A stretch of 64,000 nucleotides of DNA from Patescibacteria group bacterium (lineage in GTDB: Bacteria; Patescibacteriota; Microgenomatia; UBA1406; GWC2-37-13), in assembly GCA_026415975.1 (NCBI GenBank), contig JAOAFZ010000001.1, forward strand, positions 62,001 through 126,000. The letters run 5' to 3'. Position numbers and translations under genes: made by a program. The notes below the pieces were generated by a model. That model was not told the origin of the DNA. It did not search any database and worked only from the letters and a program-made list of their open reading frames with translations. How positions within the stretch are numbered: the first letter of the stretch is position 1; every line of letters begins with the position of its first letter. Shown here piece after piece: positions 55,685 through 64,000 of the stretch.

Positions 55685-56404
55685 CTATACCGAAACACCA
55701 TTCTTCCGTGCCCAGTAATTCTGAACCCGGAGCAGACTATCGAACGTTCCTGCATCCTCCCAGAGGCAGTCAAGAATGCTTACCTTTAGTTCACCGCGCT
55801 CGAGATACTGCCGGTAAAGGTCGGGTATCTCGATCTCACCCCTTTCAGATGGCTTAACATTCCGGGCGAACTCAGATGCACGTTGATCAAAGATATAGAT
55901 ACCCGTGACAGCATATTCGCTCATGAACTCTTTCGGCTTTTCCTGCACATCGACGGCGTTCATGTTCTCATCAAATTTGACGACACCATACCTTTCAGGG
56001 TCGGGTACTTTTTTGGCAAATATGTGTCCTCCACTCGTAAAGTTTCGAATATCTTCGGAAAAATCGTGATCAAAGATGTTGTCCCCGAGAATCATGGTTA
56101 CATTGTCACCATTAATAAAATTCTCACCTACCAAGAATGCATCTGCTAGGCCGCGGGGTTCTTCCTGGATTTCGTAGCTGAATTTTGCCCCGAAATCTTT
56201 TCCTGATCCGAGAAGGTTTAAAAAATGCCCTGCATATTCTGGTGCAATTATTATCAGAATATCTTTAATTCCCGCCTGCACCAGTGTATTGATCGGGTAG
56301 AAGATCATTGGTTTGTTATAAACAGGTAGAAGTTGTTTCGATGTAATTTTAGTGAGCGGGCGCAGACGGGTTGCACGTCCTCCCGCCAGGATAATTCCTT
56401 TCAT
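55685..56404 (-). CDS. Glucose-1-phosphate thymidylyltransferase-like nucleotidyltransferase
   Basis: 239 aa. GT-A nucleotidyltransferase fold: MKGIILAGGRATRLRPLTKITSKQLLPVYNKPMIFYPI (nucleotide-binding Arg/Lys), ILGDNIF (metal Asp), EKPKEFMSEYAVTGIYIFD and WEDAGTFDSLLRVQNYW. It matches RmlA-type sugar-1-phosphate dTTP transferases but is about 50 residues shorter, missing the C-terminal helices used for oligomer and allosteric contact. Likely makes dTDP-glucose or a related sugar nucleotide for the envelope. rmlBCD are not in the window. Confidence 0.88.
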   Translation of the reverse strand: MKGIILAGGRATRLRPLTKITSKQLLPVYNKPMIFYPINTLVQAGIKDILIIIAPEYAGHFLNLLGSGKDFGAKFSYEIQEEPRGLADAFLVGENFINGDNVTMILGDNIFDHDFSEDIRNFTSGGHIFAKKVPDPERYGVVKFDENMNAVDVQEKPKEFMSEYAVTGIYIFDQRASEFARNVKPSERGEIEIPDLYRQYLERGELKVSILDCLWEDAGTFDSLLRVQNYWARKNGVSV

Positions 56405-56417
56405 GGATTAAGCCGGT

Positions 56418-56699
56418 TTACGGAAAAATAAGCAATTTTGCCAGGAATATGATGGTAAAGCCTATCAGAATGTACTCGATAATATTCTTGAGATGTACCG
56501 TGTTATCTACAATGTGATGATACATCCCCCATATAATATAAAACGAAGTGAAAGCAAGCAAGAGCAAAAATTCGATAAGCCGCTCACCCCGGAAGATTTG
56601 CATGGAAATTACCAGAAAAGTTCCGGCAGTAAAAAAGAGAAGATAGTCAAATCTATGGGTACCGACTTCCTTGATGAGATGTCGTATAAAGTGTTTCAT
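56418..56699 (-). CDS. Small three-helix membrane protein, unknown function
   Basis: 93 aa. Three hydrophobic segments (DYLLFFTAGTFLVISMQIF, FLLLLAFTSFYIIWGMYHHI, YILIGFTIIFLAKLLIF) with a HH pair in the second. It is 3 nt from the CAP gene and 13 nt from the nucleotidyltransferase gene, so it is in the same operon. No family recognised. Confidence 0.72.
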   Translation of the reverse strand: MKHFIRHLIKEVGTHRFDYLLFFTAGTFLVISMQIFRGERLIEFLLLLAFTSFYIIWGMYHHIVDNTVHLKNIIEYILIGFTIIFLAKLLIFP

Positions 56700-56702
56700 A
56701 GG

Positions 56703-57620
56703 TTAAATGATCTTCCCGCCCGCTGCGATTACTAATCCGGCGAGTACAAATAGAAGGAACATTACATGTACAAGCGCTTTCCCACCTATCCTGAGGTGAA
56801 GAATATTCAATTTTACTGCGATATACATGTCCAGGAGGAAAGCAATAATCAGAAATCCTATAAAAAGCAGATTCCCGTTAAAGAACCACCAGCGCACAGA
56901 AGGTCCGGTAGTACCTTTTGAGAGCACAGTGGGGTCGGTGAGCTGTTGGGCAGCCACTGGAACCTGTTCCTGACCGGGGACAATGATTTCGTAGGTTTTC
57001 TCACTCTCATCGGTATTAGGGGCGGACTCCGAAGGACCAAGCGATGTGCCTTCAAGAGGCGTGCCGAACATCTGTACCACGAGTGTTGTTTCTTCACCAT
57101 TCAACATACCATCTACTACAGCAAATCCGACTTCCGTGTACTCTTTTCGAAGAATATTTTCTCGATGGGTCGGTGATTCCATCCATGCATCGACTACTCC
57201 ATCGCTGAACATAAAGTTCTTGGCAAGGTTTTCTCCTGCATACTCATATTTATACCCGCTCTCCAGAATAAAGCTCCACGGGGTAGTCCCATCCGGTCCG
57301 TAATGTGCCCAATAGTTTCTGGCAAACATGTCTTCGGCTTTTTTACGCGCCGCTATGGATAGCTTCTCGTTGTATTTCAGCGGTGTCAGCCCGACAGATT
57401 GTCGCTGCTGATTGGTGAGCGCGAACAGTCTTTCGCGGGTTATATCCGTTGCATATCCAAGGACATTCTGAAAAGAGGATACCTGGCTGACGATAAAAGA
57501 AAGTGCTACAAAAAAAAGCAGATAGGATGCAAGAATGTGGAGATGTAAAGCCTTTGCCCGATAGTTATTATGCTCTTTCGGGATAAACAGATGATGAAGA
57601 AAATCAGAGAATGATCTCAT
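56703..57620 (-). CDS. Membrane-anchored CAP (SCP/PR-1) domain protein
   Basis: 305 aa. N-terminal membrane helix (ILASYLLFFVALSFIVSQ), then the extracellular CAP domain (about 75-195): LTNQQRQSVGLTPLKYNEKL, YWAHYGPDGTTPW, YAGENLAKNF and SPTHRENILRKEYTEVGFA, with the conserved His and Glu pairs. Two more helices at the C-terminus (about 240-300). Bacterial CAP proteins act at the cell surface; the activity is mostly undefined. It overlaps the VanZ gene by 4 nt. Confidence 0.88.
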   Translation of the reverse strand: MRSFSDFLHHLFIPKEHNNYRAKALHLHILASYLLFFVALSFIVSQVSSFQNVLGYATDITRERLFALTNQQRQSVGLTPLKYNEKLSIAARKKAEDMFARNYWAHYGPDGTTPWSFILESGYKYEYAGENLAKNFMFSDGVVDAWMESPTHRENILRKEYTEVGFAVVDGMLNGEETTLVVQMFGTPLEGTSLGPSESAPNTDESEKTYEIIVPGQEQVPVAAQQLTDPTVLSKGTTGPSVRWWFFNGNLLFIGFLIIAFLLDMYIAVKLNILHLRIGGKALVHVMFLLFVLAGLVIAAGGKII

Positions 57621-58036
57621 TCAAATAGGATACTACGGATACTATCCCTTTGGCAATACATAATAACTCCGGTTATAGCAATTCCGATTCCGTTAATTGC
57701 TGCATCATGGATAGACGGAGTTCTTCCGGGCACCTGCATCTGGCGGATCTCGTCGGAAATACCCCACAGAAATGCTCCAACTGCTGCTAGCGCGAAAACA
57801 GCACCCGGGTGATACCGGTTTCCCGTTGTCAGGTAAAGTGCACGAAACAAGAGATAAGAGAGCATTGCATAGGCACCAACATGCACCGATTTATAAAAGA
57901 GAAAATTAGAGAGAGCGGTTTCTCCAACCGGGACGGTAGGACGGGAAGACAAGTAGTAAAGACATCCCATGAGAATAAGCGGGGGAAGCCACCACCACAA
58001 AGCTTTACCAAGGGAAATCGTACGGATATACTGCAT
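57617..58036 (-). CDS. VanZ-family membrane protein
   Basis: 139 aa with four membrane helices and the VanZ signature SDEIRQMQVPGRTPSIHDAAINGIGIAIT near the C-terminus, and YKSVHVGAYAMLSYLLFRAL in the middle. VanZ itself gives low-level teicoplanin resistance; most homologs have unknown envelope roles. The first 32 nt overlap the end of the LTD gene in another frame. Confidence 0.88.
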   Translation of the reverse strand: MQYIRTISLGKALWWWLPPLILMGCLYYLSSRPTVPVGETALSNFLFYKSVHVGAYAMLSYLLFRALYLTTGNRYHPGAVFALAAVGAFLWGISDEIRQMQVPGRTPSIHDAAINGIGIAITGVIMYCQRDSIRSILFE

Positions 58037-59309
58037 GTCTTTTCTTCATTCTAACGACAAGACTGGCAAATGCAAGAGATGCGGCACTAAATGCGAGAAA
58101 AGCAGTTATCCTTGCGCCAGATAGTGCAGGAGGGATCATAGGAACCGATTCCAGAAGGTATTCCCGTGGCACAGGAGAAGGAGTAATCCGGGTGGGGGTA
58201 CGGGAAGCATGTATTTGTTGTTGCGCTAGGCGGCTCCCGTCTTCGGTAGACTTTGTCGGTAAAACTCTGGATTTGGTACTCATCGTCGGCACCACCTCTG
58301 TTTTATTGGTGGGAAAAGGGATTGTTGAACCAGTGAGGGTTAAATTAGCACTGCAGGGTTCATTTTTTTCTGATCTAGTGGGTCTCTGGATACAGAATTT
58401 TCCGGTGAGTTGATCCCGGGCGATAGACTTTCCACGGGTTGCTGATTCATAAGACAGACTGTCCACCAGTACTCCCTGCGGATTCCGGAGCTGGACCGTA
58501 TCGCCGTTGTTGTTCCATATAGCCCGCGATACCGAGAAAACGGCTAACGAGTACGGCGGAATGGATCCTGAAAGCGGTTCTGGAGCGGCACCACCATCCG
58601 GAATATCATCCACCGTCCAGCCATCCAGAATGGCAGGATCACCGGAGGTGTTTTCCAGTTCAATCCACTCAGTTCCCTCGGCTGGATACGGGTGCACTTC
58701 CGATATACGCAGTGCACTGGAGTATTCAGAGTTGAGCTGATCGGTTAGGGTTGGTTGCGGAAGTGGTGAAAGTGATTCGATGGGGGGGTCCGTGTGCATT
58801 TTAGGAGTTGGCGAAGGTATCGTGGTTGTATCTGGGGAAGTTCCCGGAGGAGGGAGCGTAACCGATGGCTCAGGTTCCGGCCCCGGCTCGCATACAACTG
58901 TATTTGCTGCCCCCGGTGTTTGAATAGATCCGGTAATCCAAGCATCTTGACAGCGTACCAGCGATTTGGTTTCGGTAAACCGTTCGGTATAGGCCACCGT
59001 CTCAACAGTAGTGCCGGAAATAATCAGTCGAACCGTGTCACCGGTGTTATTAAGAATGCCTGATCCCGTCGCAAGAACATAGGCACCGGGCAGTAACTCT
59101 CCTTCAGGCAACGTCAGCTTCTTGCCGGATGCATCTTCAATCGTTATGAGTGAGAGTGGAACTGTTTCCGAACTGGTATTAAAAAGCTCTACCCACTCGT
59201 TATTTCCTCCTGCCGGGGCAGGGTATACCTCGGAGAGTCGTACACCGGCCATTAGAGATCCCGGAAGAACAAAGAGACCGAATATGAATAAAAATATATA
59301 CCATTGCAT
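58005..59309 (-). CDS. Surface-anchored protein with two lamin-tail domains
   Basis: 434 aa. Signal peptide (WYIFLFIFGLFVLPGSLMAG), a first lamin-tail domain (LSEVYPAPAGGNNEWVELFNT, GELLPGAYVLATGSG, NTGDTVRLI), a Pro/Thr linker, a second one (ISEVHPYPAEGTEWIELENT, NNNGDTVQLRNPQG), a long Pro/Thr/Ser stalk, and a C-terminal membrane helix with RMKKRH. The Ig-like LTD fold is found on secreted bacterial nucleases and surface proteins. The layout is that of a cell-surface protein anchored at the membrane; function unknown. ATTATA-rich sequence precedes the ATG. Confidence 0.85.
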   Translation of the reverse strand: MQWYIFLFIFGLFVLPGSLMAGVRLSEVYPAPAGGNNEWVELFNTSSETVPLSLITIEDASGKKLTLPEGELLPGAYVLATGSGILNNTGDTVRLIISGTTVETVAYTERFTETKSLVRCQDAWITGSIQTPGAANTVVCEPGPEPEPSVTLPPPGTSPDTTTIPSPTPKMHTDPPIESLSPLPQPTLTDQLNSEYSSALRISEVHPYPAEGTEWIELENTSGDPAILDGWTVDDIPDGGAAPEPLSGSIPPYSLAVFSVSRAIWNNNGDTVQLRNPQGVLVDSLSYESATRGKSIARDQLTGKFCIQRPTRSEKNEPCSANLTLTGSTIPFPTNKTEVVPTMSTKSRVLPTKSTEDGSRLAQQQIHASRTPTRITPSPVPREYLLESVPMIPPALSGARITAFLAFSAASLAFASLVVRMKKRHAVYPYDFPW

Positions 59310-59370
59310 ATATTATAATATAACACAAACCAGAGATACCGCAAGAGCAAAAAGGCAGGCACAGCAACGC

Positions 59371-60627
59371 TCAGTCAAAAACTGCGTATACTCCTCGGAG
59401 GGTGTAATAATCAGAGACTTTTTTATCGGGTCCGTAGATTGGATCGTTCATGATGTAATCCCCTCCCTCCTGCTTTTTTAATACAATGTAGTGTTCACCA
59501 CCCGGGACTGACGGTGCAAACACGTTCGCGATAACGGGAATATTTCTGCTGAGATAGCTGGGTACGTCCGCTGCTGTAATATTCCGATAGTTCTTCCCGC
59601 CCGGCCACCCGCCATTAAAGCGGGACGGATGATACATATAGGCGGTACGGGGGACGAAAAACTTTTCATCGGAAGCAAGGGTGACCGGTGTCACATCATA
59701 CCCGTAGGATCTGAATACCATAGCTATGCTTGTAATGAAACAACCGACATTCAAAATAGTTTCGCTGCTGTTTCCCATGGTAACTCCTGCCCATCTGGCA
59801 TCACGTTGCGAAAGATACCAGCCGCCCTCACCTTCTCCCAGTGCGCCGGCAGATATAACGCTTACACCTGATGACTGAACAAACGATTTGTAGGATTCAA
59901 TCTGACGGTTTGCCTCAGCTAAAAGATTTTGGTAGACTTTTTCATCGTTTTGAGTAACCTCCAGCAGTCGCTGTTTCTGAGTCTGCTGGGCCAGAAGTTC
60001 TGCCCGTTGTGTGGTGAGGATATCTTTGTAACGATCGAGGTCCCTCTTTTTTTTCTCGCGTAACAACTTCATATCCTGAAAATTGGACTTTGTCTGTTGC
60101 ACCTGAAACAAAACCTTCTGGTTATTCTCCTGCGCGGTCTTCTGATACTTTACCCGTCCCAACAGGTCATTCGCATTTTCACTGTCGAGGATCATATCAA
60201 AAAGAGTAACCCGCCGTTGTTTGTAGCCGTCCACTACCCTGTCTATCAAGGTCCGGGAAAGATGATCAAGTGAAGAATCAAGACTTTCGATCCGGTTAGA
60301 CATACTATCTATTTCTTTCTCGGCCTGGGCTATTTGTTTCTCGGTCTGCTGTGTCTTAAGTTCTGTAAGATAGATTTGTGTGTCCATGTAGTCAATCTGT
60401 GAGCTAAGCGTATTCTTCTGGGAGCTGAGTTGCTTTAACTTTTCTTCATATTCCCGTTTTTTTCGTTTCAGCTCAGCATCGACATCTGCATTACCTGACG
60501 GTTCCGGTTGCTTCGTGGGCTTGGGTGAATCAGTACTCGGAGGTTCGAGTGTCGGCGTTTGAGCACCAACAGAGGCAGGCAGAAAGCAGAAGAAAATGAA
60601 ACCGAGAATAATAAGATATCGTTTCAT
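59371..60627 (-). CDS. Secreted coiled-coil protein with C39-like peptidase domain, downstream of ftsEX
   Basis: 418 aa from ATG 60627 (TAGAAT lies 8 nt upstream). Signal peptide (LIILGFIFFCFLPASVGA), a Pro/Thr linker, then a long coiled coil (residues about 48-260; for example LKQLSSQKNTLSSQIDYMDTQ) laid out like EnvC/PcsB hinge proteins. The C-terminal domain is C39-like: YLSQRDARWAGVTMG, Cys in NVGCFITSIAM (about Cys294) and His in GEHYIVLKK (about His379). FtsX controls such coiled coils by contact with its loop, so this is likely the FtsEX-activated wall hydrolase. PcsB and EnvC-type partners have CHAP or LytM domains; C39 is unusual. Confidence 0.85.
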   Translation of the reverse strand: MKRYLIILGFIFFCFLPASVGAQTPTLEPPSTDSPKPTKQPEPSGNADVDAELKRKKREYEEKLKQLSSQKNTLSSQIDYMDTQIYLTELKTQQTEKQIAQAEKEIDSMSNRIESLDSSLDHLSRTLIDRVVDGYKQRRVTLFDMILDSENANDLLGRVKYQKTAQENNQKVLFQVQQTKSNFQDMKLLREKKKRDLDRYKDILTTQRAELLAQQTQKQRLLEVTQNDEKVYQNLLAEANRQIESYKSFVQSSGVSVISAGALGEGEGGWYLSQRDARWAGVTMGNSSETILNVGCFITSIAMVFRSYGYDVTPVTLASDEKFFVPRTAYMYHPSRFNGGWPGGKNYRNITAADVPSYLSRNIPVIANVFAPSVPGGEHYIVLKKQEGGDYIMNDPIYGPDKKVSDYYTLRGVYAVFD

Positions 60628-60670
60628 ACACAATCATTCTACCGGAATTAGAACGGTGATGCCAGCCCGT

Positions 60671-61564
60671 TCAGGACAAATAGCGACGGGCTGCCAGGAA
60701 GTTAGCGATCGTTCCGATGAGAATGCCAAATAGTGCTGTTATCATAAACACAACTCCCAAAAAGACCGGATTAACAGGCCAAACACGTAGTGATATCCCT
60801 GTGGCAGGCAGGATATCCAGAGCTGAAATTCCGCTCAGGTATCCCCCGATCACCGGAAGCCCGCCAATAATAACTGCGATCAATGCTCCTGTGGCAAGAA
60901 TTGCAGAAAAGAGACCCAAAATAAAACCTTCCTTCAGGTAAGGCCCGATGATAAACATACTGTCAGCGCCAAGAAGTTGTAGGATTTCGATTTCATCCCG
61001 CCGGAGTGCAATCTTGAAGGAGGTTGTTGCCACGATGACAACCGTTGCCATCACTACCAGAAAGCCGACCAGTATGATGGTGGCATTCTTAATTGCATTT
61101 GTAAGAGCCAGCAGTCGATCTACAATTATTTTCTGAAATTGCACCTCATCTACGCCGGGTTTATTTTCTAGCTGCTGGGCGATCTGCGGAAGATAATCCG
61201 GCCTCTTTGCATATATTTCCAAAGAAGCGGGCAAGATGTTTGCGTTTGTCATCTCAATAAGCATCGGATTATCTTTCGCTATCTCTTTATAAATTTCAAA
61301 GGCATCCTCCTTTGAGATATAGGTAACAGAGGCAACCTGGCCTGACTTCAAAAGCGCATCACGAAGTGCGAAAATATCCTGTTCCGTTGTATTACTCTGA
61401 AAGTAAACAGTTACCTGAGGGCGTGTTTCTATGTAGCCTAAGAGCCCATAGAGAAAACTTACTGAAGTAAGTATGACTGCAATCAGAAACAGGGTGAAAA
61501 AAAGCACCATGGCTGCAGCAAGAGTCTGGTACGGCGACCGGCGGAAAGATGAAAAGATGTTCAC
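60671..61564 (-). CDS. ftsX: Cell division ABC-type permease FtsX
   Basis: 297 aa, four membrane helices: the N-terminal one (LAAAMVLFFTLFLIAVILTSVSFLYG), an extracellular loop (about 50-150) with PQVTVYFQSNTTEQDIFALRDAL and PGVDEVQF, then three C-terminal helices (ATIILVGFLVVMATVVIVATT, ILGLFSAILATGALIAVIIG, VFLGVVFMITALFGILIG). KIALRRDEIEILQLLGADSMFI is the coupling segment. It overlaps ftsE by 4 nt. With FtsE it signals through its loop to cell-wall hydrolases. Confidence 0.93.
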   Translation of the reverse strand: MNIFSSFRRSPYQTLAAAMVLFFTLFLIAVILTSVSFLYGLLGYIETRPQVTVYFQSNTTEQDIFALRDALLKSGQVASVTYISKEDAFEIYKEIAKDNPMLIEMTNANILPASLEIYAKRPDYLPQIAQQLENKPGVDEVQFQKIIVDRLLALTNAIKNATIILVGFLVVMATVVIVATTSFKIALRRDEIEILQLLGADSMFIIGPYLKEGFILGLFSAILATGALIAVIIGGLPVIGGYLSGISALDILPATGISLRVWPVNPVFLGVVFMITALFGILIGTIANFLAARRYLS

Positions 61565-62238
61565 AGGTCGTACCCTCCTTTCCGGATGTCCTTCTGAAGA
61601 ATTCCGTCTTTGAGCACGAGCACCCGTTTGCGGAAACTATTCACAATGTCACTGTTATGTGTTGCAAATATCACTGTACGGCTCCCTTGAATCTTTTTGA
61701 AAATCTTCATAATTTCCCATGTCGTTTTCGGGTCCAGATTTCCGGTAGGTTCATCAGCGAGGATTATGTCCCGGTTACCCGAAAGTGCACGGGCTATCGC
61801 CACTCGCTGGAGTTCACCGGCGGAAAGTTGTGCTGGAAACAGTAACTCCTTGCCCGGAAGGCCTACCAATTGGAGAGACTCCAGTACCTGCTCGCGGACA
61901 TCAGCATCGCGCACGCCCTGAACCCGAAGACTTATGGCAATATTTTCCAGCACATTCCGGTCGGGGAGTATTTTAAAGTCCTGAAATATAACCCCAAGGC
62001 TCTGCCGGTACTTATGGAGTTTCCCGATCCGTCTCGCTGAAATCTCTTTATCATCAACCATTATCGTTCCGGTCGAGGGAAGGTACTCGCGAAGCAGTAA
62101 CTTGAGAATTGTCGTTTTTCCTGCACCGGATTTCCCTACCAGAAAAACGAAGTCGTTATCAGCAATCTCAAAGGAGACATTATTGAGCGCGGTATTGCCA
62201 AGCGGAAACGTTACCGATACCTGATCGAATCTGATCAT
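61561..62238 (-). CDS. ftsE: Cell division ATP-binding protein FtsE
   Basis: 225 aa, normal length. Walker A VGKSGAGKTTILKLLLRE (about 38-45), Q-loop GVIFQDFKILPDRNVLEN, signature LSAGELQRVAIARAL, Walker B IILADEPTGNLDP and the His switch IFATHNSDIV. ATPase partner of FtsX; it acts in septal wall remodelling on the inner face of the membrane. The ATG is 19 nt after the 158-aa gene. Confidence 0.95.
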   Translation of the reverse strand: MIRFDQVSVTFPLGNTALNNVSFEIADNDFVFLVGKSGAGKTTILKLLLREYLPSTGTIMVDDKEISARRIGKLHKYRQSLGVIFQDFKILPDRNVLENIAISLRVQGVRDADVREQVLESLQLVGLPGKELLFPAQLSAGELQRVAIARALSGNRDIILADEPTGNLDPKTTWEIMKIFKKIQGSRTVIFATHNSDIVNSFRKRVLVLKDGILQKDIRKGGYDL

Positions 62239-62257
62239 TGACTGAAAAAATTGAGAG

Positions 62258-62734
62258 TTATTTTACCTCGATATAGCCCACATCCATAAGCCATCCCGCT
62301 TTTTCGGCAGCAAATGTCTTTCCCATGACGCTCACCTTTTTTCCGACAAACTGGGAGAGATCAACGGTTGATGAGGTGAGGTAAACATTCTGCGATTTTC
62401 CTCCCGGACGTTCCAGATGAAAGCTTCCTTCATCCTCAAAACCGCCTTCACGGAGGACTCCTTCAGCTGTATCTTTAAACACTTTTGCGTCTTTAATGCC
62501 TGCAGCCCGCACACTACCATCAGCTGCTTTTTCGGTTTCGTTCGTGGGTACTGTTTTCGAGGCTGTGTTGCCAATCGGATTTGGAATTACCTTGCTAGCA
62601 AAAAAACCGGTTGCACCTCCCAGTATTGTGGCGAAAATCAGGATGATTACTGCGACTGCAACGGGTGTCGGTGCAACTTTATCTATCTTGTGAATCATCG
62701 TGCCCGACTGCTGATGAGGTGTTTTGTTGTGCAT
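62258..62734 (-). CDS. Single-pass membrane protein with small C-terminal beta domain, unknown function
   Basis: 158 aa. A cytoplasmic N-terminus of about 20 residues, one helix (VAVAVIILIFATILGGATGFFA), a linker, and an extracellular part with VYLTSSTVDLSQFVGKKVSVMGKTF and WLMDVGYIEV, which looks like a small OB- or SH3-type beta barrel. It lies between prfB and ftsE in the same run. The family is not recognised. Confidence 0.7.
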   Translation of the reverse strand: MHNKTPHQQSGTMIHKIDKVAPTPVAVAVIILIFATILGGATGFFASKVIPNPIGNTASKTVPTNETEKAADGSVRAAGIKDAKVFKDTAEGVLREGGFEDEGSFHLERPGGKSQNVYLTSSTVDLSQFVGKKVSVMGKTFAAEKAGWLMDVGYIEVK

Positions 62735-62782
62735 GCCCCAAGGATACCAGTTCAGGAATCACAATGCAAGGTGGGACTTGGC

Positions 62783-63790
62783 TTACGAAGCCTTTAGGTA
62801 GGCCTCTATAAAGGGATCAAGATCTCCGTCAAGCACAGAATCGGCCTGAGACGTCTCGTATTCCGTCCGGGTATCTTTGACCAGCTTATACGGGTGGAGG
62901 ATATAATTACGAATCTGCAGACCCCAAGACGCAAATTTATCTTTTTTAAATCCAGCGTATTCCTCTGTTTTTTTCTGCTCTTCGATTGCCCATAGTTTTG
63001 CTGTTAGGATCTTCAGTGCATTATCCCGGTTTTGCCCTTGCGAACGTTCTGTCTGACAGGTGACCATAATGTTTGTTGGTTTATGAATAAGGCGAACCGC
63101 GGTAGCCACTTTGTTCACGTTCTGTCCTCCCTTGCCGCCTGCCCGGTAAAACTGCCATTCCAGATCTTCTTCTTTTATTTCTATGTTAGCTTTCTCCAGA
63201 ATCGGAAGAACTTCTACCAGAGCAAACGAGGTTTGCCGTAGTCCGTCTGCATTAAAGGGCGACTGCCTGACAAGCCGGTGTGTACCTGCTTCGCACTTAA
63301 GCAGCCCGTAGGCAAATGGTCCTTTTACATTTACCGTAACACTCTTAATCCCGGCCTCTTCACCTTCTATAAGATCGACTTCTTCGTAGCTCCAGCCTTT
63401 CCGTTCAAAGTAACGAAGATACATACGGTACATAATGGATACCCAGTCCATTGCTTCCGTTCCACCCTGGCCCGCATGAATGGAAAAAATTGCGTTATTC
63501 CGGTCATTCGGTCCCGAAAGAAAGAGCAGAATCTCATATTCACGGATCATTTTAGCTGCCTCATCAAGCATATTCTCCTCGATAAGAAGCTGCATCATTT
63601 CGACGTCATCAATCTCTTTCTTTAACGCGGAAATACGCTTCATGGTTTCAGACGCAGCCTGGGAATCTGCCCAGAAGTCGCCCTCAAAGGTTAGTTTTTC
63701 AAGCCGGGTAACTTCGGCCTTTTTTGCGGCAAGGTCGAGTTTTTCCTCAATAGCTCTAAGTTTCTCGCGGAGTTCGTGAATATCTGGCAT
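62783..63790 (-). CDS. prfB: Peptide chain release factor 2
   Basis: 335 aa. GGQ motif in [21 protein letters not shown] (peptidyl-tRNA hydrolysis), and the anticodon tripeptide SPF in [18 protein letters not shown], so it reads UGA and UAA. The frame is continuous from [18 protein letters not shown] to the end, without the programmed +1 shift at about codon 25 of most prfB genes. TATACT lies about 10 nt before the ATG. UGA is a normal stop here, since genes such as rpmH and valS end with TGA. Confidence 0.96.
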   Translation of the reverse strand: MPDIHELREKLRAIEEKLDLAAKKAEVTRLEKLTFEGDFWADSQAASETMKRISALKKEIDDVEMMQLLIEENMLDEAAKMIREYEILLFLSGPNDRNNAIFSIHAGQGGTEAMDWVSIMYRMYLRYFERKGWSYEEVDLIEGEEAGIKSVTVNVKGPFAYGLLKCEAGTHRLVRQSPFNADGLRQTSFALVEVLPILEKANIEIKEEDLEWQFYRAGGKGGQNVNKVATAVRLIHKPTNIMVTCQTERSQGQNRDNALKILTAKLWAIEEQKKTEEYAGFKKDKFASWGLQIRNYILHPYKLVKDTRTEYETSQADSVLDGDLDPFIEAYLKAS

Positions 63791-63836
63791 AGAAAGATAC
63801 AGTATAGCGCATTACGTATCCGAAAGCTAGTGGTGC

Positions 63837-64000
63837 TTACCGCCAGTCAGACCCAATTATGATTTGCACGTCGGCTGCTTCCTCTTCGTCAAGTGCTGAT
63901 GAAGATGCAACTTTCGCAAAATCTTTTATATCGGCCGCCACGATACTAAAATACTTTGCAGTCTTCTCTTTTACCAAAATCTTAGTTTGCTTGTAATCAA
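63837..64000 (-). CDS. LytR_C domain protein, C-terminal part, cut by window edge
   Basis: 54 codons, open at the right edge, with stop TAA at 63839-63837. The end reads DVQIIIGSDWR after KYFSIVAADIKDFAKVASSSALDEEEAADV. The motif (D-x-hydrophobic-x-x-x-LG-x-D) fits the LytR_C domain found in LCP-type ligases or stand-alone secreted proteins. Only the last strands are visible, so the full architecture is unknown. Confidence 0.6.
   Translation of the reverse strand, partial: DYKQTKILVKEKTAKYFSIVAADIKDFAKVASSSALDEEEAADVQIIIGSDWR

Noticed and set aside
1-64000. CRISPR array, rRNA operon, or replication origin
   Set aside because: No regularly spaced repeats, no rRNA sequence, and no dnaA or DnaA-box cluster were seen, although rpmH and recF often lie near the origin in other bacteria.

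Overview
The window reads as a chromosomal segment of a Patescibacteria/CPR bacterium, most like Microgenomates. This placement is inferred from gene content, not from a database search. The signs are a compact ValRS, an rpmH-yidC-jag cluster without rnpA or yidD, two adjacent DNA glycosylases without Fe-S cysteines, shortened RNA polymerase subunits, and many single-pass proteins with Pro/Thr-rich linkers. Gram-positive-like envelope functions (LytR C-terminus, VanZ, PBP, FtsEX with a hydrolase) suggest a single-membrane cell with peptidoglycan. Many start codons sit 5-10 nt behind a TATAAT-like box, some with a good -35, so leaderless transcripts may be common.

Layout. 1-4.6 kb holds a DUF2298 membrane protein (cut by the window edge), valS, rpmH, yidC and jag. 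4.6-21 kb is the most unusual region: a two-armed locus coding for a 1236-aa tail-anchored protein, two VirB2/TrbC-like two-helix proteins, a VirB6/TrbL-like polytopic protein, two secreted cell-wall hydrolase candidates (CHAP and C39), three anchored Ig-like or alpha/beta modules, and a giant ClpC-like AAA+ ATPase with a repeat-containing insert where ClpA/ClpC carry the ClpP-docking loop. I read it as a type IV secretion-like or other trans-envelope machine. No VirB4/VirD4 ATPase is in the window. 21-23.6 kb has a UMP kinase-methyltransferase fusion, recF and tRNA-Ser(CGA).

23.6-34.5 kb is an accessory region: a broken kinase gene directly behind the tRNA, a LamG/kelch/dockerin surface protein, a two-ORF (frameshifted) secreted clan GH-A glycosidase, a hypothetical wHTH protein, a degraded IS3 orfA and a gene broken by an in-frame stop. 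34.6-44.6 kb returns to housekeeping: a 1453-aa class A PBP with a degenerate GT51 domain, a HAD hydrolase, a GH15-like glycosidase, MutY-like and Nth-like glycosylases, a CoA-binding protein and a MscS channel.

44.6-55 kb is the rpoB-rpoC-rpsL-rpsG-fusA operon on the minus strand, with a near-consensus promoter before rpoB and an 86-nt coding overlap between rpoC and rpsL. 55-64 kb is a tightly packed minus-strand run: prfB, ftsE, ftsX, a coiled-coil C39 hydrolase likely controlled by FtsEX, a lamin-tail-domain protein, VanZ, a CAP-domain protein, a nucleotidyltransferase and small membrane proteins. It starts with the C-terminus of a LytR-type protein.
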